Shown here: positions 1-7,794 of the stretch, piece after piece
Position numbering within the stretch: the first letter of the stretch is position 1
How the letters are laid out: each line of letters opens with the position of its first letter
NCBI GenBank assembly: GCA_958296225.1
Contig: OY282456.1
Location: forward strand, 2,170,001 to 2,234,000
Reading direction: 5' to 3'
Source: an uncultured Dehalococcoidia bacterium
GTDB lineage: Bacteria > Chloroflexota > Dehalococcoidia > Lucifugimonadales > UBA3495
DNA: 64,000 nt
Notes under the pieces: generated by a model
Databases searched by the model: none
Told to the model about the DNA's origin: nothing
What the model saw: the letters and a program-made list of their open reading frames with translations, nothing else
Position numbers and translations under genes: made by a program

Positions 1-1383
1 GTTTGCCTCGGCCTGCCCGGCGCGCTGCCCGTCATCAACCGCCGCGCCGTGGAGTACACGGTGCTGACCGGGCTGGCGCTGCATTGCCGCATCCCCGATT
101 TCACCAAGTTTGACCGCAAGAACTATCCCTACCCCGACCTGATGAAAGGCTACCAGATTTCCCAGTATGACCTGCCGCTGGCGCAAGACGGCTATCTGGA
201 CATTGACGGCGATTCCGATACGGGCCACCGCCGGCGTCGCATCGGCGTGGAGCGGGTGCATCTGGAGGAAGACGTTGCCAAGATGCAGCACTTCCCGGAT
301 GACGGGGCGGGCTATTCCCTGGTGGACGTTAACCGCTCCGGCGTGCCGCTGATGGAGATTGTCAGCAAGCCCGACCTGCGTTCGCCCGCAGAGGCCCGCC
401 AGTACCTCGCCGCGCTGCACTCCATGGTGCAGTACCTGGGCGTTTCCACGGGCAATATGCAGGACGGCAACTTCCGCTGCGATGCCAACGTGAGCATCCG
501 GCCCCGGGGCAGCGACACCTTTGGCACCCGCACCGAAGTCAAGAATATGAACAGTTTTCGTTCCGTGTACCAGGCGCTGGAGTTTGAGGTGGAACGGCAG
601 CGGCGGGTTATCGAGGACGGCGGCGCCGTGGCGCAGGAAACCCGGGGCTGGGTTGAGGAGCGGGAAGTTACCGTTTCCCAGCGCAGCAAGGAATACGCCC
701 ACGACTACCGCTATTTCCCGGAGCCGGACCTGCCGCCGCTGCACATCGGGCGGCAGTGGGTGTCGGAGTTGCAAGCCGCACTGCCCGAACTGGCCCCCCG
801 GCGCAAAGCGCGGTTCCAGGCAGACTACGGCCTGTCCGAATATGACGCCGACTTGCTCACCGGCGCGCGCCGGATGGCCGACTACTTCGAGGCGGTCGTC
901 TCCCTACGCAATGTCCCCGCCGACGCGCAGCCGGCCGTCGCCAAAGAGGTTGCCAACTGGATGCTGGGCGACCTCTCCCGTCTCCTCAACCAGAGCCATT
1001 GCGACATTGCCGACTCGCCCGTTACTCCCGACGGATTGTCCGACCTGCTGGGTCTCATCGCCGACGGCACCCTGTCCACCTCGCTGGCGAAAACGGTGCT
1101 GGAAGAGATGTACGCTGCCGGCGGCGACGCCAACGCCGCCGCAATCGTGCGCGCGCGGGGTCTGGCCCAGATCAGCGACGCCGGCGCTATTGAGTCCGCC
1201 GTAGCCGCGGCCATCGCCGCCAACCCCAAGGCGGTGGCCGACTACCGGAGCGGCAAGGAAACCGCCGCCCGCTTTCTGATGGGCCAGGTGATGCGCCTCA
1301 CCAAAGGACAGGCGCAGCCGGAGCTGGCCCTGCGATTGGTGCAGGAAGGGCTGGCCGCGGAGAAGTCACAGCCGGCCGGCTAA
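1..1383 (+). CDS. gatB: Aspartyl/glutamyl-tRNA amidotransferase subunit B, 5'-truncated by window edge
   Basis: This is the C-terminal 460 residues or so of GatB, the kinase/transamidase subunit of GatCAB, which converts Glu-tRNA(Gln) or Asp-tRNA(Asn) to the amide form. The frame is open from base 1 and reads VCLGLPGALPVINRRAVEY, a conserved GatB stretch normally about 40 residues from the start, so only a short N-terminus is missing. Downstream come HLEEDVAKM, SGVPLMEIVSKPDL and the signature DYRYFPEPDLPPL near fragment residue 235. The last 150 residues or so form the helical GatB/YqeY tRNA-binding tail. The stop is TAA at 1381. secG follows 40 bp downstream behind its own -10-like box. Confidence 0.97.
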   Translation, partial: VCLGLPGALPVINRRAVEYTVLTGLALHCRIPDFTKFDRKNYPYPDLMKGYQISQYDLPLAQDGYLDIDGDSDTGHRRRRIGVERVHLEEDVAKMQHFPDDGAGYSLVDVNRSGVPLMEIVSKPDLRSPAEARQYLAALHSMVQYLGVSTGNMQDGNFRCDANVSIRPRGSDTFGTRTEVKNMNSFRSVYQALEFEVERQRRVIEDGGAVAQETRGWVEEREVTVSQRSKEYAHDYRYFPEPDLPPLHIGRQWVSELQAALPELAPRRKARFQADYGLSEYDADLLTGARRMADYFEAVVSLRNVPADAQPAVAKEVANWMLGDLSRLLNQSHCDIADSPVTPDGLSDLLGLIADGTLSTSLAKTVLEEMYAAGGDANAAAIVRARGLAQISDAGAIESAVAAAIAANPKAVADYRSGKETAARFLMGQVMRLTKGQAQPELALRLVQEGLAAEKSQPAG

Positions 1384-1396
1384 TCCCGGCCGGCGG

Positions 1397-1402
1397 TATA
1401 AT
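1397..1402 (+). promoter_or_regulatory. Probable -10 box (TATAAT) for secG
   Basis: A perfect TATAAT lies 21 nt upstream of the secG ATG in the short gap after gatB. No convincing -35 box is visible at the expected distance, so the promoter call rests on the -10 element and its placement. Confidence 0.45.
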
Positions 1403-1423
1403 CCAGATTACAGGTGAACGGAT

Positions 1424-1645
1424 ATGACACTGCTCAACATCGCCCAAATCGTCGCCTCCATCGTCCTGGTGCTCATCATTCTGTCGCAAGTGCGGGAGGC
1501 GGGCAGCGGGTTCTTCGGCAGCGCCCAGAACACCATCCGCACCCGCCGCGGGCTGGAGCGCACCATGTTCCAGCTGACCATCGTGCTCATCGTAATCTTC
1601 CTGGTGGTATCCACCCTGAGCGCCCGGCTTACCGGGGGGCAGTAG
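1424..1645 (+). CDS. secG: Preprotein translocase subunit SecG
   Basis: This 73-residue protein has two membrane segments, about residues 4-22 and 48-66. They are joined by a glycine-rich cytoplasmic loop, GSGFFGSAQNTIRTRRGLE, which is the SecG pattern (family usually 70-110 aa). SecG is the small accessory subunit of the SecYEG channel and assists protein export at the inner membrane. It lies between gatB and two tiny membrane-protein genes on the same strand. A weak GGTGAACGG precedes the ATG. The identification rests on size, topology and the conserved loop. Confidence 0.85.
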   Translation: MTLLNIAQIVASIVLVLIILSQVREAGSGFFGSAQNTIRTRRGLERTMFQLTIVLIVIFLVVSTLSARLTGGQ

Positions 1646-1676
1646 CTGCCGCGCGGTTGGACGGAGGGTTGTTGAC

Positions 1677-1820
1677 ATGGATATTTTCGACGCTCAATTC
1701 CTGGATACGCTCAAGGACGTCGCCATCATAGCTGGCGTGGTGTACTCGCCATTGCTGTTCGCTAACGGCGTCATGGATGCGATTATCAAGTTTCGACAAT
1801 TGACCGGACGGCAGCCATGA
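1677..1820 (+). CDS. Small hypothetical membrane-associated protein (47 aa)
   Basis: The ORF encodes 47 residues beginning MDIFDAQFLDTL, with one hydrophobic stretch (about residues 16-30, IIAGVVYSPLLFANG) and a basic tail ending TGRQP. A GGAGG-type ribosome site (ACGGAGGGTT) sits 7-10 nt before the ATG. Its TGA overlaps the next ATG in an ATGA arrangement, so the two small genes are probably translationally coupled. I recognise no family. The good ribosome site and the coupled overlap are the case for it being real. Confidence 0.55.
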   Translation: MDIFDAQFLDTLKDVAIIAGVVYSPLLFANGVMDAIIKFRQLTGRQP

Positions 1821-1993
1821 AAGCCATCAAATTCATTGGAGCCAACTGGCCGGCTCTGATCATAGCGGCTATATTCATCGCCTGGTTTTTCCTGGTGGGC
1901 GAGCTATTCAGCCGGTATTGTCCTTTCACACCGCCCGACCGGGTGACGCCGCTGTACTGCGACGTTTTCGCTTGGTGGCGCTGGTTCGACTAA
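1817..1993 (+). CDS. Small hypothetical single-pass membrane protein (58 aa)
   Basis: The 58-residue protein has one clear membrane helix at about residues 10-30 (WPALIIAAIFIAWFFLVGEL). Its tail is rich in aromatics and contains two cysteines (SRYCPFTPP, PLYCDVF) and ends WWRWFD. It starts inside the stop of the preceding 47-residue gene (ATGA overlap) and ends 14 nt before the SAM hydrolase start, so the three genes look co-transcribed. The two cysteines could form a disulfide or bind a metal. No family is recognised. Confidence 0.55.
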   Translation: MKAIKFIGANWPALIIAAIFIAWFFLVGELFSRYCPFTPPDRVTPLYCDVFAWWRWFD

Positions 1994-2007
1994 CCGGCGG
2001 CCAGCCA

Positions 2008-2850
2008 ATGATGACTGCTCCGCCCATCGTCCTGGCCACCGATTTCGGCCTGGCCGACGCCTACGTGGGGATGATGCGCGGCGTCATTCTGGGCATCAAC
2101 CCGGCGGCCAGCGTCATTGACCTTACCCACGGCATCGGCCCCCAGGACATCCGCCACGGCGCGGTGGCGCTGGCCGACTCGTGCCGCTACTTCCCGTCGG
2201 GCAGCATTTTCGTCGCCGTCGTTGACCCCGGCGTGGGCACGGAGCGGGCCGCCATCCTGCTGGAAACGCCGGATGCCCGCTTTCTGGCCCCCGACAACGG
2301 CTTGCTGACGCTGGTGTGCCGGCAGTATGACGCCGCCTTTGGCGACCGGGATACGGCCGGCGCCAGCGCCGTACCCGACGGCTGCCGCGTCCGGCGGCTG
2401 ACCAATCCCGACTACTGGCGGCATCCGGTCAGCGCCACCTTTCACGGGCGCGACGTGTTTGCTCCGGCGGCGGCGCACCTGTCCCTGGGGGTGTCGCCTG
2501 ACGACCTGGGCGCGGCGGCGGCGGAGATTATGGCGCTGGCGCTGCCGATACCGCGTCCCGACGGCAACACAGTGCGCGGGCAAGTCATCTACGCCGACGC
2601 CTTCGGCAACCTGATTACCGACATCACGGCGGACATTCTGGCCGGAATGGACACCGCCGCCCTGACCGTCAGCATCGCCGGACACCGCATCGCCGGCCTG
2701 TCCCGCACCTTTCACGACCCGCCGGGAGCCGGCCGGCGCGCCCTGCTGGGCAGCCACGGCCGGCTGGAAATAGTGGCCGTGGACGGGAGCGCGGCGGCAC
2801 AGCTGGGCGTTGGGGGCGGGGCGGCGGTAACACTCACCGCGCCGGTTTGA
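2008..2850 (+). CDS. S-adenosyl-L-methionine hydrolase (adenosine-forming), DUF62/SAM-AT family
   Basis: The protein is 280 aa, the usual length for the fluorinase/SAM hydroxide adenosyltransferase family, which splits SAM into adenosine and methionine. The N-terminus PIVLATDFGLADAYVGMMRG matches the family signature with the conserved Asp. Other family motifs are DLTHGIGPQDIRHGA, VAVVDPGVGTERAAI and FLAPDNGLLT; the C-terminal domain contains YADAFGNLITDI. Two adjacent ATGs (2008 and 2011) are possible starts, and upstream in-frame sequence is the coding region of the 58-aa gene in another frame. Physiological role in bacteria is poorly known (family knowledge). Confidence 0.9.
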   Translation: MMTAPPIVLATDFGLADAYVGMMRGVILGINPAASVIDLTHGIGPQDIRHGAVALADSCRYFPSGSIFVAVVDPGVGTERAAILLETPDARFLAPDNGLLTLVCRQYDAAFGDRDTAGASAVPDGCRVRRLTNPDYWRHPVSATFHGRDVFAPAAAHLSLGVSPDDLGAAAAEIMALALPIPRPDGNTVRGQVIYADAFGNLITDITADILAGMDTAALTVSIAGHRIAGLSRTFHDPPGAGRRALLGSHGRLEIVAVDGSAAAQLGVGGGAAVTLTAPV

Positions 2851-2919
2851 CTAACGGCCGCCGGCCCGCCGGGGCATCCTCAACCTGCGATGCGTTTTGC
2901 CGAATGGACGCTAAAAATA

Positions 2920-3222
2920 TCAAAAGGTTTGCGCCGGATTTGATGCTGCGGTGGGCAATTGGCGCACGGCGGGGCCGGCGCGCCGTTCGGCGGCGGCCAG
3001 GTCGTGCTGGACTTGCAGGTTCAGCCAGAATTGCGGTTCTACGCCGAACCAGTGGCCGAACCGCAACGCAAGGTCGGCGGTGACCGGGCGGCGGCCGGCG
3101 ATGATTGCGCTGATGCTGGCGGCGGGAACGTCAGTATGACGGGCGAAGGCGGACGGGGAAACGCCGAGTTCGGCAAGTTCGTCTTTCAGGATTGCGCCGG
3201 GGTGAACGGCTCGCTGGAACAT
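2920..3222 (-). CDS. higA: HigA-type antitoxin, XRE family
   Basis: This 100-residue helix-turn-helix protein is of the HigA/VapI type: HPGAILKDELAELGVSPSAFA, then a recognition-helix region PAASISAIIAGRRPVTADLALR, then the family's WFGVEPQFWLNLQ motif at about residues 56-68. It should neutralise the HigB toxin encoded 19 bp upstream on the same strand and repress the operon. The start at 3222 was chosen because homologous sequence begins at MFQRAVHPG; a longer in-frame reading overlaps higB in another frame. The tail after residue 75 (AAERRAGPAVRQL) is divergent. Confidence 0.88.
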   Translation of the reverse strand: MFQRAVHPGAILKDELAELGVSPSAFARHTDVPAASISAIIAGRRPVTADLALRFGHWFGVEPQFWLNLQVQHDLAAAERRAGPAVRQLPTAASNPAQTF

Positions 3223-3241
3223 ATCGGATTGCCTCCCTGGT

Positions 3242-3529
3242 TTAGCGATGATAGTCCACGATTTCAACGTCAACCGGGCCGAGAAACCCGGCAGGCCAAG
3301 CGAAACAGATGCGCCATTGAAGGTTAATACGTATGGAGTATTCCCCTTCCCGGTCGCCTCGGAGGTTCTCCAAGCGGTTGCTGCGCAAGGTTCGCAAGGT
3401 GGCCAGAGACGGGGCAGCGTTGAGGATGGAGAGTCGGTTAGATGCCTGACTTTCGAATCCCTGAAAAGCCGGGACGAATTCCCCGTTGGCAAACTGCTCG
3501 GTTCGCCTGTCCCGGTATGACAGTATCAT
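3242..3529 (-). CDS. higB: HigB-type toxin, RelE/ParE superfamily mRNA interferase
   Basis: At 95 aa, this matches the plasmid-maintenance killer (HigB) group. It starts MILSYRDRRTEQFANGE and has LSILNAAPSLATLRTLRSNRLENLRGDREGEYSIRIN, given here in pieces because of length: the NRLENLRGDR and SIRINLQWRICF motifs and the C-terminal VEIVDYH are the family hallmarks. It is expected to cleave mRNA on the ribosome. Toxin-first order with higA downstream is the standard HigBA arrangement. It begins the minus-strand defence block. Confidence 0.88.
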   Translation of the reverse strand: MILSYRDRRTEQFANGEFVPAFQGFESQASNRLSILNAAPSLATLRTLRSNRLENLRGDREGEYSIRINLQWRICFAWPAGFLGPVDVEIVDYHR

Positions 3530-3637
3530 GACGCGACTGAGCCAGTACCACCATTCAGCAATGAGTTGGTCGTCGCTGTCGGCAGGACTTCACGAGGAGA
3601 TGGGGAGCGATGGCGGGATTACGGTTAAGGCAATGCG

Positions 3638-3862
3638 CTAATAACCAATGCCATCATCGATTCTTCGGCCGATGCGCTTTCCAATGCAAAGCCCGATGAG
3701 GCCAACACAACTGGATCCTAATGCAACGCAGTGCATGGTTGGGTATGAGGGGTCGTATATTTGCACCACCGCCGACAGCCATATCCCCAAGGGTGCTCCG
3801 GCAATCATGCCGGTACATATAGCGACCGGCACAGCAACTTTTGCCCTGAATGAGAGTATCAT
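3638..3862 (-). CDS. Small hypothetical membrane protein (74 aa)
   Basis: The gene has a strong ribosome site (GGGAGGAA, 3865-3873) just before its ATG, which argues that it is expressed. The 74-residue product starts MILSFRAKVAVPVAICTG. It has two hydrophobic helices (about residues 9-33 and 43-60) and a basic tail, GKRIGRRIDDGIGY, with glycine-spaced arginines. GC is visibly lower than in neighbouring housekeeping genes. It lies between the HigBA module and the hsdS remnant, so it is probably cargo of the same acquired block. No family is recognised. Confidence 0.55.
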   Translation of the reverse strand: MILSFRAKVAVPVAICTGMIAGAPLGIWLSAVVQIYDPSYPTMHCVALGSSCVGLIGLCIGKRIGRRIDDGIGY

Positions 3863-3895
3863 ATTTCCTCCCTAATTTCCAGATGTAAAGTTTTC

Positions 3896-3970
3896 TAGTA
3901 ATTGATTCTTAAACCACCGCTTGGCCGCCGTTGGCGTGCTCCAGCCTCGGCGCGCAGGCGCGGGCCAGGA
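3896..3970 (-). pseudogene. Decayed 3' end of an hsdS-like gene
   Basis: Read on the minus strand, this stretch matches the last 25 codons or so of the intact hsdS that ends at 4267. It preserves RLRAEAGA and, after a small indel and frame change, KRWFKNQLL, compared with RLRAEAGAGWQAAKRWFEERL in the intact gene. It has the same orientation and lies about 300 bp beyond the hsdS stop, after a small GIY-YIG-like gene. It is too short and frame-disrupted to be functional. Confidence 0.7.
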
Positions 3971-3974
3971 TAGC

Positions 3975-4247
3975 TTACCCACGCTGCGCCGGCGTGGAGT
4001 GCAAGACACTGCCCCAACCCAGCGCCGCGCCCGATGCCGGCAGGTGCTTGCGCGTTAGCAAGTCCTCCCAAGCCCGGGCTTCCCGCAGCGACAGCGGGGG
4101 CGTGATTATCCGCAGAAACGCCGACGGGCCCAGCCGTTCCTGGTGTTCCTCAAGACACCGCTCCGGATCCGTGGTAATCCCCCGGTAGGGCGGCCCGGCG
4201 TGTATGCGGACTTCGTACCCGAAATAGGGCTTGTTAGCAGTAGCCAT
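3975..4247 (-). CDS. GIY-YIG-like small protein next to hsdS
   Basis: The 90-residue product contains YRGITTDPERCLEEHQ at about residues 21-36, close to the GIT-x-DPERR-x-EH signature of GIY-YIG nucleases. Upstream GYEVRIHAGPP could supply the first strand, and LSLREARAWEDLLTRKH resembles the later helix of the domain. A good ribosome site (AGGAGAG) precedes the ATG. The gene starts 19 nt after the hsdS stop, so it is probably the third gene of the R-M operon. Whether the active-site Tyr/Arg/Glu set is complete is unclear, so catalytic activity is uncertain. Confidence 0.55.
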   Translation of the reverse strand: MATANKPYFGYEVRIHAGPPYRGITTDPERCLEEHQERLGPSAFLRIITPPLSLREARAWEDLLTRKHLPASGAALGWGSVLHSTPAQRG

Positions 4248-4266
4248 AACTCTCTCCTCTTACACT

Positions 4267-5640
4267 TCATACGGCTTGCAGTAACCGCTCCTCAAACCAT
4301 CGCTTGGCCGCCTGCCAGCCCGCTCCGGCCTCGGCGCGCAGGCGGTGGGCATCATCACGACGGCGGGCGACTTCGGCGGCTATGTGACTTTGAGTTGCAT
4401 CATCCGGAACGGGGATAAGGATTTTGGCTAGTTCGGACTCGGTAATTGCCGGGTAGTTGCCGCCGCTGGAACGCTGGCGCATCTGCCGGAGGCAAAACTG
4501 CGCGCGCAGGACGCACCAGAGATATTCTCGCTGAACGTATTCTACCACGTCGCGAATGACAGCGAATCCCGTAGAGGCGATGCAGCCGTCAAACTCCGGG
4601 CCAAGGTGGGCGATGGAACCGTGGTGCGGGCGGGTCAGGCTTACTATGATGTCGTCGGTGCGAATCTGCATCCGGGCGCGGCTGGGCGCTTCCGCCGTTG
4701 AGACTTCGTTCCAGTTGGCTTCGCCAGTCTGCGGATTTACGGTACTTATTTCAATGTAGCGAAACGCCGGCAAGTCATAATTTTGAGGACTCCAGGTTTC
4801 TTTGGAGAACGTTGCTATGCTGCCCAGCGGTTCGCAATACATCTGCGAAAGCGTCTGCTCGATACGGGTAAAATCGGGCGAATGAAAGTGCGGGTCAAAG
4901 CGGTTAATGGCAAATTGACTACGAACTGCGAACACCCGCTGCGGATTTACCGGCGGCGGCGCGATGCCCAACGCATCAAGCAGAAAATCGTCAATCCCCG
5001 CCAGCAGCGCATCGGCTTCGGCCAGCTTGGCCTTGCGCTCGGCGCGGGCGTTGTCCATTGTATTCACCAGACTGACACGCTCCGAATAAGGCGGCAATGG
5101 AATACGGACTCGGGACAGGGTATCCGTGTTGATGCCGGCCTGATTGTTGAAGTTTGTGCATAGGTAAGCGAAATATCCGAGCTCCCGCAACATATTTAAA
5201 ACCAAAGATACGAACTCCGGTTGTATATCCCCACGCAATCGCAGGCGGGTTACATGGTTAGAGCATACTGCTGGGCTATCGCTTCGGAAAACCGCAGATT
5301 TTCCAACCAACGCGGTGCTGTTGGTATTGTTGAATAGCACTTCGCCAACTTGCAGATAATCACGCTCTCGAACATCCTGAGTACGGATGCCATAGGCACC
5401 TGACAGGTCAACTTCGTCATCCTGCAAAATCTGTGTAGGCCGAATTTGAGGTATGGAATCCTCGCCGAGTTGCGCCCTAATTCCCTTGCCCGCTGCAAAT
5501 CCGCTGTCGAGCGGACTGGCAATGATTTCGGAAATCATCGCCGTATTCGGCATCCCAATGATGCGTCCCTGCAACCTCACGAATTCAGGATGGTGAGCGT
5601 CAACATCGGCTCTGGCATTTTTAATATTCCCTACCCGCAC
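4267..5640 (-). CDS. hsdS: Type I-like restriction-modification specificity subunit
   Basis: At about 457 aa this is the size of a two-domain HsdS, the subunit that chooses the DNA target. The first target-recognition region spans about residues 1-185 and contains VGEVLFNNTNSTALVGKSAV and FNNQAGINTDTLSRVRIPLPP. A central conserved helix follows (AKLAEADALLAGIDDFLLDAL, about 204-224). The second recognition region spans about 235-425 and has LVGKS-like and SSGGNYPAITESELAKILIPVP elements, followed by a closing helix ending RWFEERLLQAV. The annotated GTG start at 5640 is uncertain: in-frame ATGs at 5553 and 5538 are alternatives. It follows the methylase by 35 bp. Confidence 0.88.
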   Translation of the reverse strand: MRVGNIKNARADVDAHHPEFVRLQGRIIGMPNTAMISEIIASPLDSGFAAGKGIRAQLGEDSIPQIRPTQILQDDEVDLSGAYGIRTQDVRERDYLQVGEVLFNNTNSTALVGKSAVFRSDSPAVCSNHVTRLRLRGDIQPEFVSLVLNMLRELGYFAYLCTNFNNQAGINTDTLSRVRIPLPPYSERVSLVNTMDNARAERKAKLAEADALLAGIDDFLLDALGIAPPPVNPQRVFAVRSQFAINRFDPHFHSPDFTRIEQTLSQMYCEPLGSIATFSKETWSPQNYDLPAFRYIEISTVNPQTGEANWNEVSTAEAPSRARMQIRTDDIIVSLTRPHHGSIAHLGPEFDGCIASTGFAVIRDVVEYVQREYLWCVLRAQFCLRQMRQRSSGGNYPAITESELAKILIPVPDDATQSHIAAEVARRRDDAHRLRAEAGAGWQAAKRWFEERLLQAV

Positions 5641-5675
5641 CGCAAAGCACCCTATTTCGCCCGGCCCTGCCGGGC

Positions 5676-7658
5676 TTACACTAAAAAAGGCGCCGGGTCT
5701 TTACAAAATTCCTGCCACTGCCCCACCAAGCCGGTGCCGGGGATAACCTCCCGGCGACGTTCGCTCCAGTCGCCCGCTCCGGCTCCGGCCCGGCTCCATT
5801 CGTAGGTGACACGGTAGTCAAACAGGTCGCAGCGGTGGCGTTCTACTTTGCCGACGCCGGGGTTTTCGTCCTCCACGCTAACCGCGAAGGTTTTGCGGCC
5901 GGTGGCATCATAGCCGATGTTTTCGGCGAGGGCCATAAAGATGGGGGTGTCGTCGGGGACGGTTTCGCCGTCGGCCAGGCGGCGCAGAAAGACGATGCTG
6001 GCCTTGACGCCGGCATCGTAGTGGCTGAAAGCAAACTGCGGCAGGCTGACTACGGCCAAGAGCTGAAAATGCTCCAGCAGCCAGTGACGGACGCCTTGCA
6101 GCGAGGAGTTGGTGAGGATGCCGTCGGGCAGCACGACGGCGGCGCGTCCGCTGCCGGGCTTGAGGAAGGAATGGATGCGCTCCAGGAACAGGATTTCCGT
6201 CTTGACGCTGGCGCGTTTGGCTTTGGGATTGGGGTATTTCCGGCCCAGGTAGCGCTGCAGCTCAAACTGCTCCAGGTAGCCGTCATCCTTCTCGGTTCGC
6301 TTGACGGTGGCGCCGAAAGGCGGGTTGGTCAGGATTAAGTCAAACCGACCGGCGTCCAGGCCGGGGTTTTTGGCGTGAATGTTGGGCGGGAAGTCCAGGG
6401 CGTCATGGCCGACGATGTTGGTATGGCCGTCGTCGTGGATAATCATATTCATCTTGGCGACGCGGGCCAGTTCGTCGTTGACTTCCAGGCCGAAAAGGTT
6501 GTTTTGAGCAAAGTTGTGCCAATATTGAAAGTGGGCCAGACTCTGCGGAGGGTGCCGGTCATCCGCCTGCCGGCGCACGTGGTCCAGCGCGTACAGCAGA
6601 AACCCGCCGGAGCCGCAGGCCGGGTCCAGCACCAGGTCGGTGCGCCTGGGGTCCAGCATAGCGACGCAGAAGGCAATCAGTTCGCGGGGCGTGAAATACT
6701 GGCCGAAGTCGCCCTTGAAAAAGCTGCCCATAAACTCTTCAAAAGCGACGCCTTTCGTGTCCAGTTCGGTGCGGTCCAGGGAGATGCCTTCCAGGTGTTC
6801 CACACACTGCGCCATGATGGACGGCTCCACATTGATGCGGTCGGTGAAAACGTCCGGTTCCTGTTCCTGTTCTTGGTCATAAAGCCGGTTGATGCGCTGG
6901 GCCAGGTCGCCGGCGGTTTCGCCGTCGCGCCGTTGGAAAGCGTAGGGCTGCCCGTCCGTCCGGTCCAGGTTTTTCTCATCCCGGTGCTTGATGAACACAA
7001 TCTTGGAGAATTCGCCAAAGGCGGCCATGGGGCTGCGGCGTCCACCTTCCCAAAGGGTTTGGTGGCACTTGCGGATGGCGGCCCGGAGTTCTTCCCGAGG
7101 CACGGCGGCCAGGTCGTTGCCCGGCGCATTCTTGTAGAAACGCCATTCCGGTGGACTGTCATAGCGTACCGGTATGTCGGTAAGGTGGTTGCGGTCGCGC
7201 TCGCCGGGCGGGAACTGGTCAAAGCGCAGCAGGCGACGGGTCAGGCCGGCGATGGCGCCGCAGTGCGTTGCGCCCAGGCTGGCCCGATAACCGCAGGCTT
7301 GCTCAATGGATTGGGCAAAGGCGGCGTCGGACAAATCCGGCCGTTTGCACTCGATGACAAAATACGGAGACAAGAGCAAGTCGTCATCGTAAATCACCAG
7401 GTCGGCAAAGATGTTCGGCGACCTCCCCGGGACAACGACCTCGAACGCAATCCGCGGCGGCGGGTATTCGTACTTGTAGATGAGCTCGGCCCACAGCTCG
7501 GCGCGGACTTTTTCCTCCGGGTCGGCCCACCGTTCGGAGTGGTCGGCGGCGATATAGCGGATACGCTCGCTGCGGCCCGCGCCGGTGATTGCGGCGTGGC
7601 CGTCGGCAAGGGCGCGGGCGAGATAGGGTTGGGGCTGGCGGGCTGGCGTGAGGAGCAT
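5676..7658 (-). CDS. hsdM: N6-adenine DNA methylase with N-terminal HsdR-N-like nuclease domain
   Basis: This 660-residue protein joins two activities. Residues of about 30-200 form a PD-(D/E)XK nuclease-like domain with D86 in NIFADLVIYDDD and E103-x-K105 in YFVIECKRPDL, resembling the N-terminal domain of HsdR. Residues of about 290-610 are an N6-adenine methylase with motif I LVLDPACGSGGFLL (343-356), LFGLEVNDELARVAKMN, and motif IV LILTNPPFGA (441-450). HsdM-type GQYFTPRELIAF precedes motif I. hsdS lies 35 bp downstream. No helicase/translocase gene is nearby, so cleavage, if it happens, would have to use this N-terminal domain. Confidence 0.88.
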   Translation of the reverse strand: MLLTPARQPQPYLARALADGHAAITGAGRSERIRYIAADHSERWADPEEKVRAELWAELIYKYEYPPPRIAFEVVVPGRSPNIFADLVIYDDDLLLSPYFVIECKRPDLSDAAFAQSIEQACGYRASLGATHCGAIAGLTRRLLRFDQFPPGERDRNHLTDIPVRYDSPPEWRFYKNAPGNDLAAVPREELRAAIRKCHQTLWEGGRRSPMAAFGEFSKIVFIKHRDEKNLDRTDGQPYAFQRRDGETAGDLAQRINRLYDQEQEQEPDVFTDRINVEPSIMAQCVEHLEGISLDRTELDTKGVAFEEFMGSFFKGDFGQYFTPRELIAFCVAMLDPRRTDLVLDPACGSGGFLLYALDHVRRQADDRHPPQSLAHFQYWHNFAQNNLFGLEVNDELARVAKMNMIIHDDGHTNIVGHDALDFPPNIHAKNPGLDAGRFDLILTNPPFGATVKRTEKDDGYLEQFELQRYLGRKYPNPKAKRASVKTEILFLERIHSFLKPGSGRAAVVLPDGILTNSSLQGVRHWLLEHFQLLAVVSLPQFAFSHYDAGVKASIVFLRRLADGETVPDDTPIFMALAENIGYDATGRKTFAVSVEDENPGVGKVERHRCDLFDYRVTYEWSRAGAGAGDWSERRREVIPGTGLVGQWQEFCKDPAPFLV

Positions 7659-7794
7659 CGTTGCCGTCTTGCTGGCGCAGGGTTCGTATCACTATACCAT
7701 TGCCCGCGCCGCGTCCGGCGGCGGCGATGACACCTTTTCGCCGCTATGATAATCTAGCGTTACACTCCCCATTAATCTCAGGAGGCCGAATCCG

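Noticed and set aside
2847..3083. Plus-strand frame over the higA gene
   Set aside because: It is the reverse of higA and has no start support.
5658..5674. Hairpin between hsdM and hsdS as a terminator
   Set aside because: GCCCGG-CCCTG-CCGGGC is short and lies within an operon where hsdS must be transcribed; chance or mild attenuation is more likely.
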